64,000 nucleotides of DNA from Phoebastria nigripes (taxonomy: Eukaryota > Chordata > Aves > Procellariiformes > Diomedeidae): NCBI GenBank assembly GCA_035582835.1, contig JAYKAV010002778.1:415334-479333 (forward strand), written 5' to 3'. The translations under genes were made by a program, and so were the position numbers. Below, in pieces: positions 1 through 12,405 of the stretch. The stretch's first letter is position 1. Every line of letters begins with the position of its first letter. The notes beneath the pieces are model-generated. The model saw only the letters and a program-made list of their open reading frames with translations. It made no database searches and was not told where the DNA came from.

Positions 1-2089
1 TGTATATTAGGTACAAAATGCTTCTGCAAATCAAGTGCTTGGTTTCCTGTCTAAATCTGAACGAAATAATTTTGATAATTGTGGTTCCAGTTTCGGTTTT
101 CTCTCTGGACCAAGGCCATGCTAGACCCCAAGGAGAAGCTATGGGCTTTGTTCTCCACTCCTTAGCCTAGTGGTAGCCCTCCTGTCAGCCAACAGATGCT
201 AATTTCTCCTCCACTTCACCTAACCTAAACATATATCCTTAACACTTGCTTTTAAATGGAACACAATGTTTTTTCAGTCTGCCTCATCATCCCTTGTGTT
301 ACAAAGGGAAAAATAACGTCTCTGAGGAGAAACCTTTCTGAGGGAATGTGGTATTAGAAGTTTTTCTGAACTAACAAATAACCAACAGCTTCCTTTGTGC
401 CTTTATGTATTTCTTTCTGGGCTTGCACTACTTGCTAATGTGGATGTAGCCTCAGAGTTTGTTTTGCTGTTTGCAGGTACTCCCACATTCATTTTATATT
501 AGAGTCCTAGTGCATATTGGACCTTTTATATTTCAGCATATGAAATGACATATGACATATTGTCATATTGACAAATGACAATATGACATCTTTTCCCCTT
601 TTAAGTGACTAATGAAGTGCTTAGTGACCTCTGTACATATGCATTTGTAGAGAGGCTGAAAACAGAGACCAAGGTCCGAGACTCCAGGTTCTGTTATCAG
701 AGGTCGCTGAGAAACCACGGGATGTGTCACCACGTCCTTTACCTCTGTCACACCCATGTCCTTTAGATCACAGAGCAGACATTTTGCAATATGCAATGNG
801 ATGTGCATTTGCAATATCAAGACATGGGGGTTTGGAAGCTTACATGTAGCAAACTAGAAAAAANCAGTGTTTTTAATAAGGATATGAATGTACTGTCTTT
901 GGTTATCTGCACAGTAGGATAGTCTCTATTTCAGGACTTGCCACTGCATGGAAAGCTTGATCAATGGTTTGAAAATATTTTTTTGCAATTATTTTTATGT
1001 ACTTTTAGATAAGTGNAGCTTACTGCTATATCTGTGGTGTATCCAAGGATATGTTTTTCCCTACGGATACCAAAAAGAGGGAAAGAAATCATGGTACTAG
1101 NCTGGAAAGAGCATCCTGATACAGCTCATTGCACTACAAAGTCAGGAGTGCTTTGTGGACCAGTGGCAGACGACAGATAAATGGCATTTGCGCTGCCATG
1201 AATGTGAAGCTCATTATTTGGGAACTACCTATTTAATGACCAGTCTCTGTCTGGTTTGTTGTAATGNCCATAAATAGTAGTAGGAACATAAAGGGCTTCT
1301 ATAGCAAATGGTGGAGCTGCCTTTGACACTGGAAATCACATTTGGGTGGTTGGTGCAGATCAGCTTGTCTGAATGTTGTTTTAGTTGAGTCTGAAAGTAG
1401 CTGAAAATTTGTTAAAAAAAATTCTTTTCACAAAACAAGCAGACAGCTGAAATCACTGCTGTTCAGTGGGCTCTGGAAAGAAACTTTTGTTGTTGTGATT
1501 GATCTGAGGAGTTTAGAAAAGCATTTACTTTCCGCAGTTTTATCCCTCATTTTATCTGGGGCTCTATGTTTTCTCTGGTGATCCCAGCTTCTGTTTCCTC
1601 TTCTTTTTGGTTCTATTTCATCACTGAAAAAGAAAGGGTGAGACAAAGAGAAAAGACATGAAGAGGAAAAAGAGATGTTATTAATTTAACATTTTGTTGG
1701 AAACATTTTCATTTCTAATGAGGCGGTTTTTTGACACCCAAAGGAAATTGCTCATTTTTAACAACCTGTAGTGCACAGACTATTGCTTTCAACTTTTCCT
1801 GTGGAAAATAAATGAAGTGAAGCTAAGGTACCTCCTTAATATGCAAATGAACATAACTAAATTCACAGTGCTTAAGATTAAAAGATGAAGGGACCCAAAC
1901 CTCCCCAACAGAAAACTTTTGGATAGCTCTGCAACTGGCCTCAATACTGACTCCACTGACCAAAGATGCTAGGGGCACTATTCAGCTCTGTGAGCCATCA
2001 GAGCTGCCTTGGGGTATCCAGCCCAGCCTCCAGCTGCCTGTCCAGAAGGATGTGGCTCGCTCAAAGGTCCTCAGACACTTCAGAGCATC
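1..2089. other. Unique-looking non-coding sequence
   Basis: I see no recognisable exon or repeat apart from the small inverted repeat listed at 556-585. All frames are broken by frequent stops. Five isolated n calls fall between 799 and 1267. Confidence 0.6.
556..585. repeat. Perfect 11-bp inverted repeat (hairpin)
   Basis: Arm 556-566 (catattgtcat) is the exact reverse complement of 575-585 (atgacaatatg), with an 8-nt loop. The surrounding 60 bases are rich in the repeated word TGACATAT/ATATGACA, so the palindrome may simply have grown from a local AT-rich cryptic repeat. No function is implied. Confidence 0.7.
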
Positions 2090-2310
2090 TAGATGGCACT
2101 AGCAGCCTATATTTAGGCACCTGAACTGAGCCCCAGGGGTATGATTCAGCTTCAAATTCAGACATTTGGATGTCTACAGTGTGCTCTAGGTGCCTACTCT
2201 CTCATACTGAATAGAGACCCAGGTCTGAATTTGTCTACACACAAACATCTAATGTTATGTGAAATACCCTTGGATATTAGAAGCATCTCACCCACAGATA
2301 CTAGTGTGGG
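2090..2310 (+). repeat. Candidate old interspersed repeat, unclassified
   Basis: The stretch holds words such as 'tttaggcacct', 'ctctaggtgcct' and 'attagaagcatctcaccca' that I associate with degenerate interspersed repeats in bird and reptile DNA. I cannot name the family. Part of it (about 2277-2305) resembles the reverse complement of about 28600-28640 in this window, which would fit two copies of one family in opposite orientation. This is weak pattern recognition; a repeat-library search would decide. Confidence 0.3.
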
Positions 2311-3118
2311 TGAGCAGAATCGTTTCATAAGCTCCCTCAACAGCGCTGGGTTTCCGCACGTTGCTCCCAGACAGACACCTCCGCTGTAGATGTTTCCATT
2401 GAGGCGTCTCAATCTGGAGCTGGCAGCCCTGGGTGGCATCCGTGCTCTCATGCCCCGCATGCTCAGCCAGGAACAGATGGGGAAAGTACTCATGGTGCGC
2501 TTACTGCAAACCAGACCCTGACTGTGGCAACTCGATAGAATGACAGTCTTGTCCTCTCGTTTAACAACTGTTCTTGAGAAATCATGAAGGAGGAGAGCCA
2601 GGATTGCACAGTGATGGTCTCGCTGTGTTGCAAGGAAGCAACATCACTATTCCCTTTAACCTGATGGCTAGGAACAGCCGTGGCTAGGTGACTCCCACTA
2701 GCTCTGACTACCTTTTAGCACTGCTGCTGCTCTGAGTTTGGCAGGCAAACAGTTCATAAAAATGATTTATAAGGGAAGAGGTCACAGAAAATCCTTCTTA
2801 TACAACAGAGTTCAGCTTGTATATAACTAGGAGGCCAGGGCAAATTTTTGACACCTGCTCCCAGCCTACTTTTTGGAATGGTGAGTGGGTAAATCTGCAT
2901 CATTCTCTGAATTGCACTGAAGGAAGACTGCACTGAGCAATGATCTACTTGCAGAGATACTTACCTGAATCCCTGAACTGTATCAAGGCTAGTAGCTTCA
3001 GGATCACTTTTCCTAGATATAAGAAGCCCCTTAGGCGAAAAGTGGAGAAAAGTTGATCTATAAGTCTCTCAGAAGCATTTGTCCTAGAAAACAAAGTTAT
3101 TCTTATATTTGCAAGGAG

Positions 3119-3134
3119 AAAAAAAAAAAAAAAA
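3119..3134 (+). repeat. Poly-A run (16 A)
   Basis: Sixteen uninterrupted A, followed by CAAACA. It lies just upstream of the L3/MIR-like remnant. It could be a simple repeat or the tail of a lost retroposed sequence; no retroposed body is recognisable upstream. Confidence 0.85.
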
Positions 3135-3157
3135 CAAACACCTGGATGTCCAGGTCT

Positions 3158-3350
3158 GACAGAAAACCTTGAGAAGCTGTGTAATCCAACCTTAGATCAC
3201 AATTATTTTCTGTGTTTTCTCATGCAACAGGTAGGGAAACTGAGGCATGGTACAATTACAAGTTTTCCCTGGAGGCTCACAGCAAGAGATACTGACGTGA
3301 GCCTCACACGTATATCTTAACCCCCATCTATTCTGTCCAGGAGTCAGGTT
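3158..3350 (+). repeat. Ancient L3/MIR-like retroposon remnant
   Basis: The order of motifs is that of the 3' part of L3/CR1-like LINEs or MIR/CORE-SINEs: 'taatccaacctt' near 3182, then 'gggaaactgaggca' at 3234-3247, then a stretch resembling the 'ttgcccaaggtcacacagc' region ('ttccctggaggctcacagc' near 3265-3284). Such elements are shared by all amniotes, so the copy is old and strongly diverged. Whether it is L3 or MIR cannot be decided by eye. No coding potential remains. Confidence 0.5.
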
Positions 3351-6300
3351 GAAGTAGGAGTGTATTATGACACTCTTCTCTAGTAAACCCTGAAATGCAC
3401 CAGGAGAGTGTGTGCAGTTAATTACTGAATCTCAGTTTAAACTTCTCCAACTAAATCTCCTTAGTGAGAACACAGGAGCACTCCAGATTAGGAGCCCTAA
3501 TGAAAGGAAATGCATTCCTTTACTCAGTGAGTGAAATAAAGTGGACACTAGCTCTCCTCTCCACTAAAATCTTGATGAGGAAGAATAAAAAGCAACCTCA
3601 AGACTAATTTTCTAAGTTTCCAACTGTGAAATATTGCACACTTAATATTTTTGTAACCCTCCCGCACAGGGGAGGAATAGATTATGACCCTCCTTTCCAC
3701 ACTATTCCTGATTTACACTCGTCTGAGACTAGAGGCTCTAGAGGTTCATCATAAAAGTGCTGACCCAGCCACTTGTGGGGCTGTGATAAATATTGCATGA
3801 GATATNCATACATGCAGAAATCTTTTATGGAACATTAATCACTGCTAACTTAATGCTGTGGGATGTTTTACTATTTTGTAAGTACTAAATAATTCATTAA
3901 AAAAGCTGATTTACTCTGAACTTTGACCCAAACTTTTGGTAGGGTGAGAATGCAGAGGTGCAGGAGCGGCAGAACTTCACTTTGAACGTGAGCTCTTTCA
4001 GGATAGGGAATGGGCAGAGATCAGCTTTTCTCTCTTTTTTCCTGTCCCTTTTTCTTTCCCATAAACTTTCTCTGGAGTTTGCAACCTAAAGAAGGGCTCA
4101 TGTACAACTTAGAGCTACAGAGCGTGGACATTCACCCCTTTAATTTATAATGCTGGACCTCAGACACTCCAGCAGCACTTCTCATTTTCCCTTAGTTGCA
4201 AATCTTTACTCTTCCGTAACTTTTTTCTTGCCCCAGGCTTAGACCAAGCCTTAGGCAATATTCATCTGAGTGAATGCAAAGGCATGATTCATCTCAGCAA
4301 AGGCAAGCATCTACTTTGACATGTATGACACTAAACTCGCTGGCTATACGACAAGCCCTTCTTCAACTAGAAGAGGAACGTAGAGATGAGCCTTCACCTT
4401 TTGTAGCCATCGCTAGCAAATAATGCTCAGATGATGTTACGTGCTTGCAAGTTAGAAATTCCACTTTTAGTTAGGCCACCCCACATCTGAGCTTCCCATC
4501 TAATCAATAAAGAGAAACAGGTCTTTTGGGGAAGATTTCTCTCACCCTAAAATAGGGCGGAGAAGCTGTGAAAGCTATGATCTACATGCACCTGCTTCTC
4601 TTCACGGTCTGTAAAAAAAGCCAAGGCAATTTGCTCAGACACAGACATTTATAGATAGATGAGGTGATCTCATCCATTAGCATCAGGTTCAACCATATGG
4701 ACCATGCGAGATGTCCTAGGGCATCGTTGGTGCCCCCAGTTGCCCCCTCTGGAAGGCTCCGATCCTGTGCCATATCAGCCTGTCCTGCAGATGTCTCAAG
4801 GCCCTTGGACATCTCCAGTGGCACCTGACACCCACATATGGGTAAGTGAATTAAGCCCTTGGTGTCATTTATTTGTACTCCTCCCCACACCTTGCAGGGT
4901 TTCTATTTGAAATAGCAAAATAATCCCTCTTGTCAACATTTTAAGAGAGAAAGAACCTATTTTTACAAGAGCCTTACTGGCAAGCTGATCAGCAGCTCGT
5001 GCAATCCAGTTGCAGACCAGTAGCATTTAGGCTAGAAGAGTTTTGGCTGTTGGTTGGTGACTGGGCTTGTGATTGTGCAGATCACAGGCATTTTCAGGAT
5101 CCTGTGGACCACGGCTGACCTTCAGGTGCTTGTTTCCTTCCTTGGCTGACCCTGTTTATTTGCTTCCCACAGTTTGATTTCCTTGGGAAGTGTGGAAACT
5201 TTCTCCTTCCTTTTACTACTGCCCCAGCAAGCAACATCTGATGAGCTGTGTGCATCTGCCAGCTGGAGCTGCTGGCACAGATCTCTGCTGTGCAGGTGTC
5301 TTCATTGCACTTTCATGTAACAGCTGAACACCTGTGTGGCACAAGACATTCAAGGATTTATGGAAAGCAGGACTGTATTTGTATGGAAAAATGCCTCTGG
5401 TTTCAGACTTCTTTTTCATTTTTGATGGGAGATGTTGAAACAGAGAATTTGGGTGTCTCATNTAGAGTTTGTTTTTCAGCAAGGCTTTTCTTTTGTTCCA
5501 GAACACCCTTACTAGCAAACTGTTTGCATAACTAAAACAACAGGAGTTTGTGACTGCACCAGATTAGGAAACACACAGACAGTAGGATGAACAGAGCAGA
5601 TGGAATTTCTTGNATCTTTTTATAAAATGATCAGTATATATTACAATTTAGACTTGATTCTCCATACTGGGTGTAACTTGACCATAGAAAACCTATGACA
5701 CAGAACAGAATGCACTGATGTCCTCTTATTTGATGCTGGAGAAAAAAAAATTAAAGATAGCAATCAAGCCAGCTAATTGAGAGATAAAAATACAGAAAAT
5801 CTACGCTGCATTTTAGCAATGCTGGAAACTCTTTCTATTCCTTTTGTTATGTCTTCCCTTTGCCTGTCAATATCTGTATTTTTGAATTCTCTTAATATGT
5901 AACTGCATAGAAAAACTCATACATTAGGTTGGCTTAAAAGAAAAGTAACCTTGTAAACATTTTGCTGAAGGTTTTAAATGTTAATGAGCCAGAGTGAAGT
6001 TCTTGCTGTGGGCAACCCACGCATCTCTGAAAAGTGTAAACAGCAAGAAGGAAGGGGAATTATAGAGGATGGTACAAGGTGGTATAATTATCGGTAATGG
6101 GCTGGAATTACTGAAGGGAAGATGTAGGCAGGTTGTAGGCGAATGACTGTGAGCACTGGTATGATGAAGCTGTAGAACAGTCCCCTGGTTTGCTTGGACT
6201 AGTGCTGTTGCAATGGACAACAGAGGACCTTGTTAAAGAACAAGAAATTGTCCGTTAAGAAAAAGTTGTGCAGCAACAAAGTACTATGTTTATAGAGTGG

Positions 6301-7283
6301 GTCTATATATCCAGCCTTCTTTGTCTGGTCCCATCCCTGCCATGTGATAGGTGTATGTCTGGCAACCTGGAAAAAGGGGAGTGAGGAGCTGGTTACCACC
6401 ATTGGAACAGTTCATTTCACCTACTGCTCTCTGCCTCACTCCAAAATACTCTGCTCCTGAGGTCAAAACAGAGCCACTGTTGCATGTACAATGCAAACAA
6501 TGTCCATTGGATGTCCAGTAAATTCAGCTCTTCTAGGAAACCTTAGATTTACTTAACAGATCCACTGTGTTGTCCATACACTAGAGATCTAAGCTACCCA
6601 TTAGAGGAGGAGCTATAGCTTATAGCCCTTTCATGCCAATGCAACTTGATGAGCAANGCTTCCCAGACAAAAAAGTGAAGCATCATTGGTCAACACTAGA
6701 ATTTTTTTAAAGAAAGTCCTTGTTCATTGAGAAGTTTTGCTGTCACGAGGAGAAAAGAAATCAAGAAACCATATGAATTTCATGTAAATTTGTTAAATAA
6801 AGAGAAATTGTAATGGCTAGTACTAGAGTAAAACAAGTGGTTGTGCTCATACGAAGTTATAAAATATTGGAAAGGACATCTTGAATCTGAAGTCAGATGA
6901 CACTGGAATCTAATTGCTAATGTAGCTCTAGAAGAAACCAAAGCTGTTACAGAAGTGATTTCCCACTTGGGAAAATCTGTGGGAAGCCGGACCTCCCTGC
7001 CTCTCATCAGAACTAACAAAGCCTTTCAGAGAGGGAGTCTTCTCAGGTGATGGGATAATGATAGGAGAGGGGACCTGAAATTCTACTTCCTGCTCTGTCT
7101 GGTTCAAGTCATGGACCTGACCTCCAAGCTTTAATTTCTTTGCTAAAGCTAAAGAACCACAAAAGCACAGTGAAAATAACCCTAAGCTAACTGTGGGAAC
7201 TGTGGAACCATGTCACGGGTGGTGGGCATGTATGACAGCAGCTGGTGTTGATGGGGAACAAAAGAGGTAGTAAATGAACAGCA
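3351..7283. other. Non-coding, no recognised feature
   Basis: About 3.9 kb without a recognisable exon or repeat. It contains pyrimidine-rich patches (for example 4028-4065) and several open frames of 100 codons or fewer on both strands that overlap one another and match no family I know. The open frames look like chance. Confidence 0.6.
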
Positions 7284-7304
7284 TCTCTCTCTCTCTCTCT
7301 CTCT
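7284..7304. repeat. (TC)n microsatellite
   Basis: A perfect TC dinucleotide tract of about ten units, 7284-7304. Confidence 0.95.
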
Positions 7305-9045
7305 TCTTTGGGTTAGCAATGATGATGTATGCAAAGTGGAGCAATTCCCACAGGAAGCTGGAGAGACGGGGGAGAGCCTGGCTGGTGGAGGGGCTTATAG
7401 ACCAATGTCTTTGTCTCTCTCTGCCTTTTTCATTTTAATCTAATGTTTTGTTTCTGTTGAAATTGGTACAAGCATCCCTTAAAAATGGCTCCATTGTGAA
7501 TGATTCTCATTTTCCTGCCAAAAGTCATTTTAGTGGGAAATGCTGGAAAATCCTTTTGTTTGCTGGCAATCCCTCCTTGTGGAAGACCAGCTGCTCATTT
7601 CTGTTAACAAAGCAGGTCTTGAGTCCTCCAGGGAAATACACTGTACCGGCAAAGCCTGCCCAAATGCAAGTGCAAAAGCATAGGAAAACCATTGGGGAGG
7701 AAGACAAAGATTCAAAGACGAAGAAGATTTTTGGCTGCAAAAGTGTCTGCCTTTGCTTAGGGAATGACTCACAACCTCGTGGCAGTGTGCGCAGCAACAC
7801 TTCCTCTTGTTAAGAACATTTTTGGTCATGCTGGGCCCCATCATATCAACTTGTGTTGATTCTTTGGGCTTTTGATCTTTCTCCTCCAAGTCAGGAGCTT
7901 CTGACTGACACCCAGTTTCTAGAAGGGGCTGTGGGAAACACACCTGGACAGACTGGCCTCCTGGGGAGAGACAGAGATGATTGATGCCATCTGTCAGAAA
8001 TCAGTCAGTAATATACAAAACTGTGAGTACTGCAGACTTATTGCAGAAGTTTTAGATACAGGCATTATACAGGCACCAATAAGCCTATGACACCTAATGA
8101 GGCGATTTTCTCACCAGGGGCTATTTCATTCCTTTCATCTAGTGTCTGTATTCCTGCCTGCTCTTCACTTTCCTCTTCCCTCCCCTCTCTTTAGTCAAAA
8201 TAACCAGAATTAATTTCTTTGCTTTAATGTAGATGCTGCTTGTCTTGGGGAAAACCTATTTCATCTGTCTAGGTAATGAACCCTCCGTTAAGAGCTGTGG
8301 TATTTTTAGGAGATGCTTGCATATATAATCATGCTTTGCATTGCCAGGTGTTTTATAGCACACCAGATTTTCCAACATTGTCAGACTCTCTTTATTTCTT
8401 TACTGACAAATAGGCATATATCTCATTCCCAGCGATGATAAGCTTAGCTGCAGGAGCTACAAGAGTGGAAATCAGAGACCAAACATGGCTTTTTCGGTAC
8501 CAGCGATCCTATTCTCCATCATCCTGCTAATGGTGGTAGAGAAGCTCTAAACTTACACAGGGAAATTTGAAGAATTTAGATTCCTGGGAATCTAGAAGGT
8601 GTCACAGACAGTGGCAGCAGCTACCCTGCACTTAACTCAGTGAATGCTGGACTGCTTTGTTTCTTAGAGGAATTAGCTGAATGAATAAATAGCTGTCTGC
8701 CCCTACAAAAATGAAGTCTAATATGCAATTAAAAAGAAAGATTTTCCTTCTGAGGGTGTGGGGAGCTGTTAGATAAAATTATAGGAGGACTAGATGCGAA
8801 AAGTACTGTTGTTTCACATATTTAAAAATGAGGATAATTAAAAGAAGTGAAACATATAGAGTCTGTCTTTAAAGCGGAAAGCATTTGTAAGCCCCCATGC
8901 TAGTATCTGTATCATTAGGGAGAATGTAAGGACTAGTTATGGTATGTGGCAGATAGAAGACTAATTACAGAACACACACTTGGTTTTCCTTAATATAATA
9001 ATGAGAGTTCATTAACCAGTGGCAGGGAACAGCAAGATCAGTGCT
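7305..9045. other. Non-coding, no recognised feature
   Basis: Open frames of about 90-140 codons occur on both strands over 7448-7943, overlapping antiparallel. None shows a known motif or splice-bounded structure. I read them as chance in a locally stop-poor patch. No repeat recognised. Confidence 0.55.
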
Positions 9046-9160
9046 GCAATCTTATTATTATTTATTTCTATTACAGTGCTGCATGTAGGAATCAAATGAA
9101 ATGGGAACCCCTATTGTGCTAGGTGCTGCGTAAGCACAAATTAGGTGATTGACGCCTGCA
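9046..9160 (+). repeat. MIR/CORE-SINE-like 5' half
   Basis: The segment reads 'ttattattatttatttctattacagtgc...', followed by 'cctattgtgctaggtgctg' at about 9111-9129. That is the arrangement of the 5' half of an amniote MIR-type SINE, in which 'attgtgctaggcgctgt' is the typical core word. The 3' half with 'gaaactgaggca' is not present downstream, so this is a partial copy. Family assignment is from remembered motifs. Confidence 0.6.
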
Positions 9161-11823
9161 GTTTAAACACCGCTCTCTGTTGCCATTTCCTGTGGGGATT
9201 AGAGTCCAGTTCTGACTGTGTTGAAGCAAGTAGCTTTTTCACTTGAACTTGTGGGAATTAATTTTCCACTAAGTACGTCAAAGGTTTGCCTGGTTGGGCA
9301 CTAGCAGAGGGATCATGTAGGGCTGAGGATGTACATGAAAGGGCAGAATTGGAAGTTGCATTGGGTAAGCAGGATAGTAGCACAGGCATATAGATTGAAC
9401 TATTCATAATCCCTGGGTGAAGAGGTTGGATTATTGCAAGAACTGCTTATTTCAGAAGAAAAAAGGGAAATTGATAAATTCAAATTTCCTAGAGCTTCCT
9501 ATGTGTCCCAGAGACTATGAAACACCCAGCATAGTGTCTGCATGGTATAACCAGTTCCTAATGCTCTCCCATTTCTAGGAATAGGATTTGTTTGGCTTCC
9601 TGGAAAAGAAAGGGATTCAAATGAAAATGAGCCATGGACCAGCCAAATCCCAGGTGTTGGGCAGGAGACTCGCATGATTTTTCCCCAGCTCTGTCCTCTG
9701 CCTTAGGAGTACAATGCCACATTCTCCCTGGTCTGCTGAAAGCCCTGCAGCAGGCTGACTGGTCAGGACATATCAGAGGAGTCCTGCTGGTTAATGCACG
9801 TTCCCAGCTGCAGCCCTGTGCCGTAAGCCTAATGTCAGCTGTGAAATGAGCCAACATGTAGAATCTCACCTGTGGGGTCAGAAAAATACCAAGAAGTTTG
9901 TCTACAACTGAAACACCTGTCAAGGGGAAAAAAATTTATTTGGATGGTATTTCCTGCCACTAAAATATCTTATGTCTTTTGTAATCTTACTGATTTGCAT
10001 CCTATGATGTAGGTTACATAGAGTAATAAAGAAGAAAGGAAATCAAGACACATTTAGGTCATTTTTGTCACCAGTATTTCTTTCTTCCCAGTGAACACTT
10101 GCAGCATTTATTACACATGCACTTGGCTAATATAAGAGTCTTCATTATCAGAAAAGATCTACAAGCTCAGGAACCTCTTCCCAATACTTACCTGAACTGG
10201 ATGCAGAGAAAGAGATTAAGACTAGGATAACCATATCCTGATATTTTCCCAGGATACTTTCCCAGTTTCCTGAGACTTCTGGCTCAGAAATTTCTGGAGG
10301 TAAAGGTGCCTTCTGGATTCTTTTCTTTGTAATGTCNATCTGGTTTCTCTTCCATCATATAATGGCTTCTATCTACAGTCACCTATAAACATGGTACGTA
10401 ATTAATTATCTCATTTTTTCTTTGGTTTTTTTCAACTGGCACTTGCTATTTTTATGTTATTCCTTCTATTTCGTTGGAAAAGACAGCTGGCAGTTGTCCA
10501 CCCTTTCACTGTATCCATGCTACTTATGACATCACAGACCTTTTTCATGTCAGTTGTTTCATTTCCAGGCAAAGAAATGAAGTAGTTCCTCAAATGGAGA
10601 CTGTAAGTGTACTTTGGGAGATATAACCCTATGCTGGAATGAACCATGTTTGTTGGGGATGTTATAGATTTCCTTTGGCAGTAATTGGAGTATATATGCA
10701 ATTGTTTTTACTTTGAAAAGTTTGTCTGCAGTAATCAGTTTCTTTGGTCAGGAGCCAATATTGGCTTTCCAAAAGTCTTGAGTTATCAGCATTGCCTGAA
10801 GATGCAGTGCTGTTTGATGGAAGTGATTCAGTTGCCTAAACATAGGTGTCTAGTATGAAAGTCCTAGGTTATCCAAGATAACTACATAGGGTAGCAGAAA
10901 TGAGACAGGATCTGAAGGGGACCTAAACTTTCTGGAATCTGATCTAGACTTTCTCAAGGCCAGATCAGATAACCTCGGATATATTAATAGGTGATATTTA
11001 CTGCCTCCTTTTAGCCAATATATTCTTCTCTACACCACTGAAAGTTAACCCTTCTTTATGAAGATACCCACATAAGGAATTAGGTGCTGGCTTTCAGGTA
11101 CTTCAGTTTAAGAAAGTTGTCGCCATGATTTTCACTTACACACAATGATAATTTTTATCCTAATCTGTATGAATAAAAAGGGAGCTCCAGCTGTGCTGTA
11201 AGCAACTGTTTAATGAATGCACATTTGGTTAGCATTACTGTCATTTCTCTGGAAGTTCTTGTGTGGTTTTATTTCTATGTTCTAATGAAAAGAGCTTAGA
11301 AGCTCTNGGATGTCTTCTTTATTTATGCATTTTTTAATTAGAAAATTCAAGAGTTAAGAATTGGGGCATGTGAAGATACAGCCATCTCATCTCCTGCTGT
11401 GATCTTGTTATATGTCCCAAATTAATTGATATCAAGCCAAGTTAGAACTTGGATAAAAATGCCTTTAGGGATTAATCCTGGGTATATTTGCAGGTCAGGC
11501 TGATGATTTAATACGTGTCAGCTGTACAAGACCGCTGAGTCTTGCATTTGTTCTTGTCATGTGGTGCCAGGCATCCTTGTCCTGGAGATATACAATCACT
11601 GAAGACCCTGTGATGCATTTTCCAAAAGAGGAGGTTTTGGTCCACATGGTCTGGTCCATTTCCAAAGGCCTTGTAACCTCCAGAGTTACAATCATACCTG
11701 TGTCAGTGGGGCATGCTCTCATTCGTCACTTCCAAGGCCAAATCCTCTGGGGCCAAGGGAACTCTTCCAGCTGAAATGGACACACAACCATCCAGTGTAG
11801 TTGGGTTCTACAGATCGCTTCAC
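9161..11823. other. Non-coding, largely unannotated
   Basis: No recognisable exon. A 121-codon minus-strand frame (9558-9923) is overlapped by a plus-strand frame, matches nothing I know and is treated as chance. A possible old repeat lies at 10826-10990 and is listed separately. Confidence 0.55.
10826..10990. repeat. Possible old interspersed repeat, unclassified
   Basis: The words 'gttgcctaaacataggtgtctag' (broken here only by reading) and 'cctaggttatccaaga' resemble motifs of degenerate avian interspersed repeats. Neither boundaries nor terminal repeats are visible and I cannot name a family. Confidence 0.25.
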
Positions 11824-11828
11824 AGGGG
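11824..11828. repeat. Left target-site duplication AGGGG
   Basis: Five bases immediately before the LTR's TG, repeated exactly at 12406-12410 immediately after the LTR's CA. A 5-bp duplication is the length usual for ERVL-type integration. Confidence 0.85.
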
Positions 11829-12069
11829 TGTCCTGGTTTCGGCTGGGATAGAGTTAATTTTCTTCCTAGTAGCTGGTATAGTGCTATGTTTTGGATTTAG
11901 TATGAGAAGAATGTTGATAACACACTGATGTTTTAGTTGTTGCTAAGTAATGTTTACACTAGTCAAGGACTTTTCAGCTTCCCATGCTCTGCCAGGTGCA
12001 CAAGAAGCTGGGAGGGAGCACAGTCAGGACAGCTGACGCAAACTGGCCAACGGGGTATTCCATACCATG

Positions 12070-12077
12070 TGACGTCA
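12070..12077 (+). promoter_or_regulatory. CRE palindrome TGACGTCA in LTR U3
   Basis: A perfect 8-bp cAMP-response-element palindrome, nine bases upstream of the LTR TATA box. Such a site binds CREB/ATF-type factors in general. Whether this copy is active cannot be seen from sequence. Confidence 0.7.
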
Positions 12078-12086
12078 TGCTCAGTG

Positions 12087-12092
12087 TATAAA
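12087..12092 (+). promoter_or_regulatory. LTR TATA box (TATAAA)
   Basis: TATAAA within 'gtgtataaagctgg', correctly placed between the CRE and the purine-rich leader and about 180 bp upstream of the LTR poly(A) signal. It would set transcription start near 12115-12120 if the LTR is active. Confidence 0.75.
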
Positions 12093-12273
12093 GCTGGGGG
12101 AAGAAGAAGGAAGGGGGAGACATTCGGAGTGATGGCGTTTGTCTTCCCAAGTCACCGTTATGCATGATGGAGCCCTGCTTTCCTGGAGATGGGTGAACAC
12201 CTGCCTGTCNATGGGAAGTAGTGAATGAATTCCTTGTCTTGCTTTGCTTGCATGCGTGGCTTTTGCTTTCCCT

Positions 12274-12279
12274 ATTAAA
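12274..12279 (+). terminator. LTR polyadenylation signal ATTAAA
   Basis: ATTAAA within 'ccctattaaactgtc', followed by a T-rich stretch (tgtctttatctc). It is in the usual position near the R/U5 boundary of this LTR. Confidence 0.7.
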
Positions 12280-12405
12280 CTGTCTTTATCTCAACCCATG
12301 AGTTTTCTCACTTTTACTTTTCCGATTCTCTCCCCCATCCCACCACGGGGGAGTGAGCGAGCGGCTGGGTGGTGCTTAGTTGCCGGCTGGGGTTAAGCCA
12401 CGACA

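Larger units (their letters stand above)
11829..12405 (+). mobile_element. Solo LTR of an avian ERVL-like endogenous retrovirus
   Basis: A 577-bp element bounded by TG...CA. Its ends form a short inverted repeat (tgtcctgg / ccacgaca, 7 of 8 matching) and it is flanked on both sides by AGGGG. The start 'tgtcctggtttcggctggga' and the end 'ccggctggggttaagccacg' are those of an LTR I recognise as widespread in bird genomes. Inside, on the plus strand, are a TATA box, a CRE palindrome and an ATTAAA poly(A) signal, so U3, R and U5 are in the normal order. No gag, pol or env lies on either side, so this is a solo LTR left by recombination between the two LTRs of a former provirus. The intact duplication and readable signals suggest a moderately young insertion. 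One n at 12210. The short open frames inside it are not genes. ERVL rather than ERVK is inferred mainly from the 5-bp duplication. Confidence 0.93.

Noticed and set aside
5928..5955. 'ttaggttggcttaaaagaaaagtaa' resembling a mariner-type terminal repeat
   Set aside because: No inverted partner or TA duplication found, and the similarity is short.
7448..7943. Three overlapping frames of 91-137 codons on opposite strands
   Set aside because: Antiparallel overlap and absence of motifs suggest a locally stop-poor patch, not genes.
11559..12167. Several 63-76-codon frames on both strands around and inside the LTR
   Set aside because: Those at 11937-12167 and 11974-12165 lie inside the retroviral LTR, which is non-coding; the others overlap the LTR edge or flank and match nothing.
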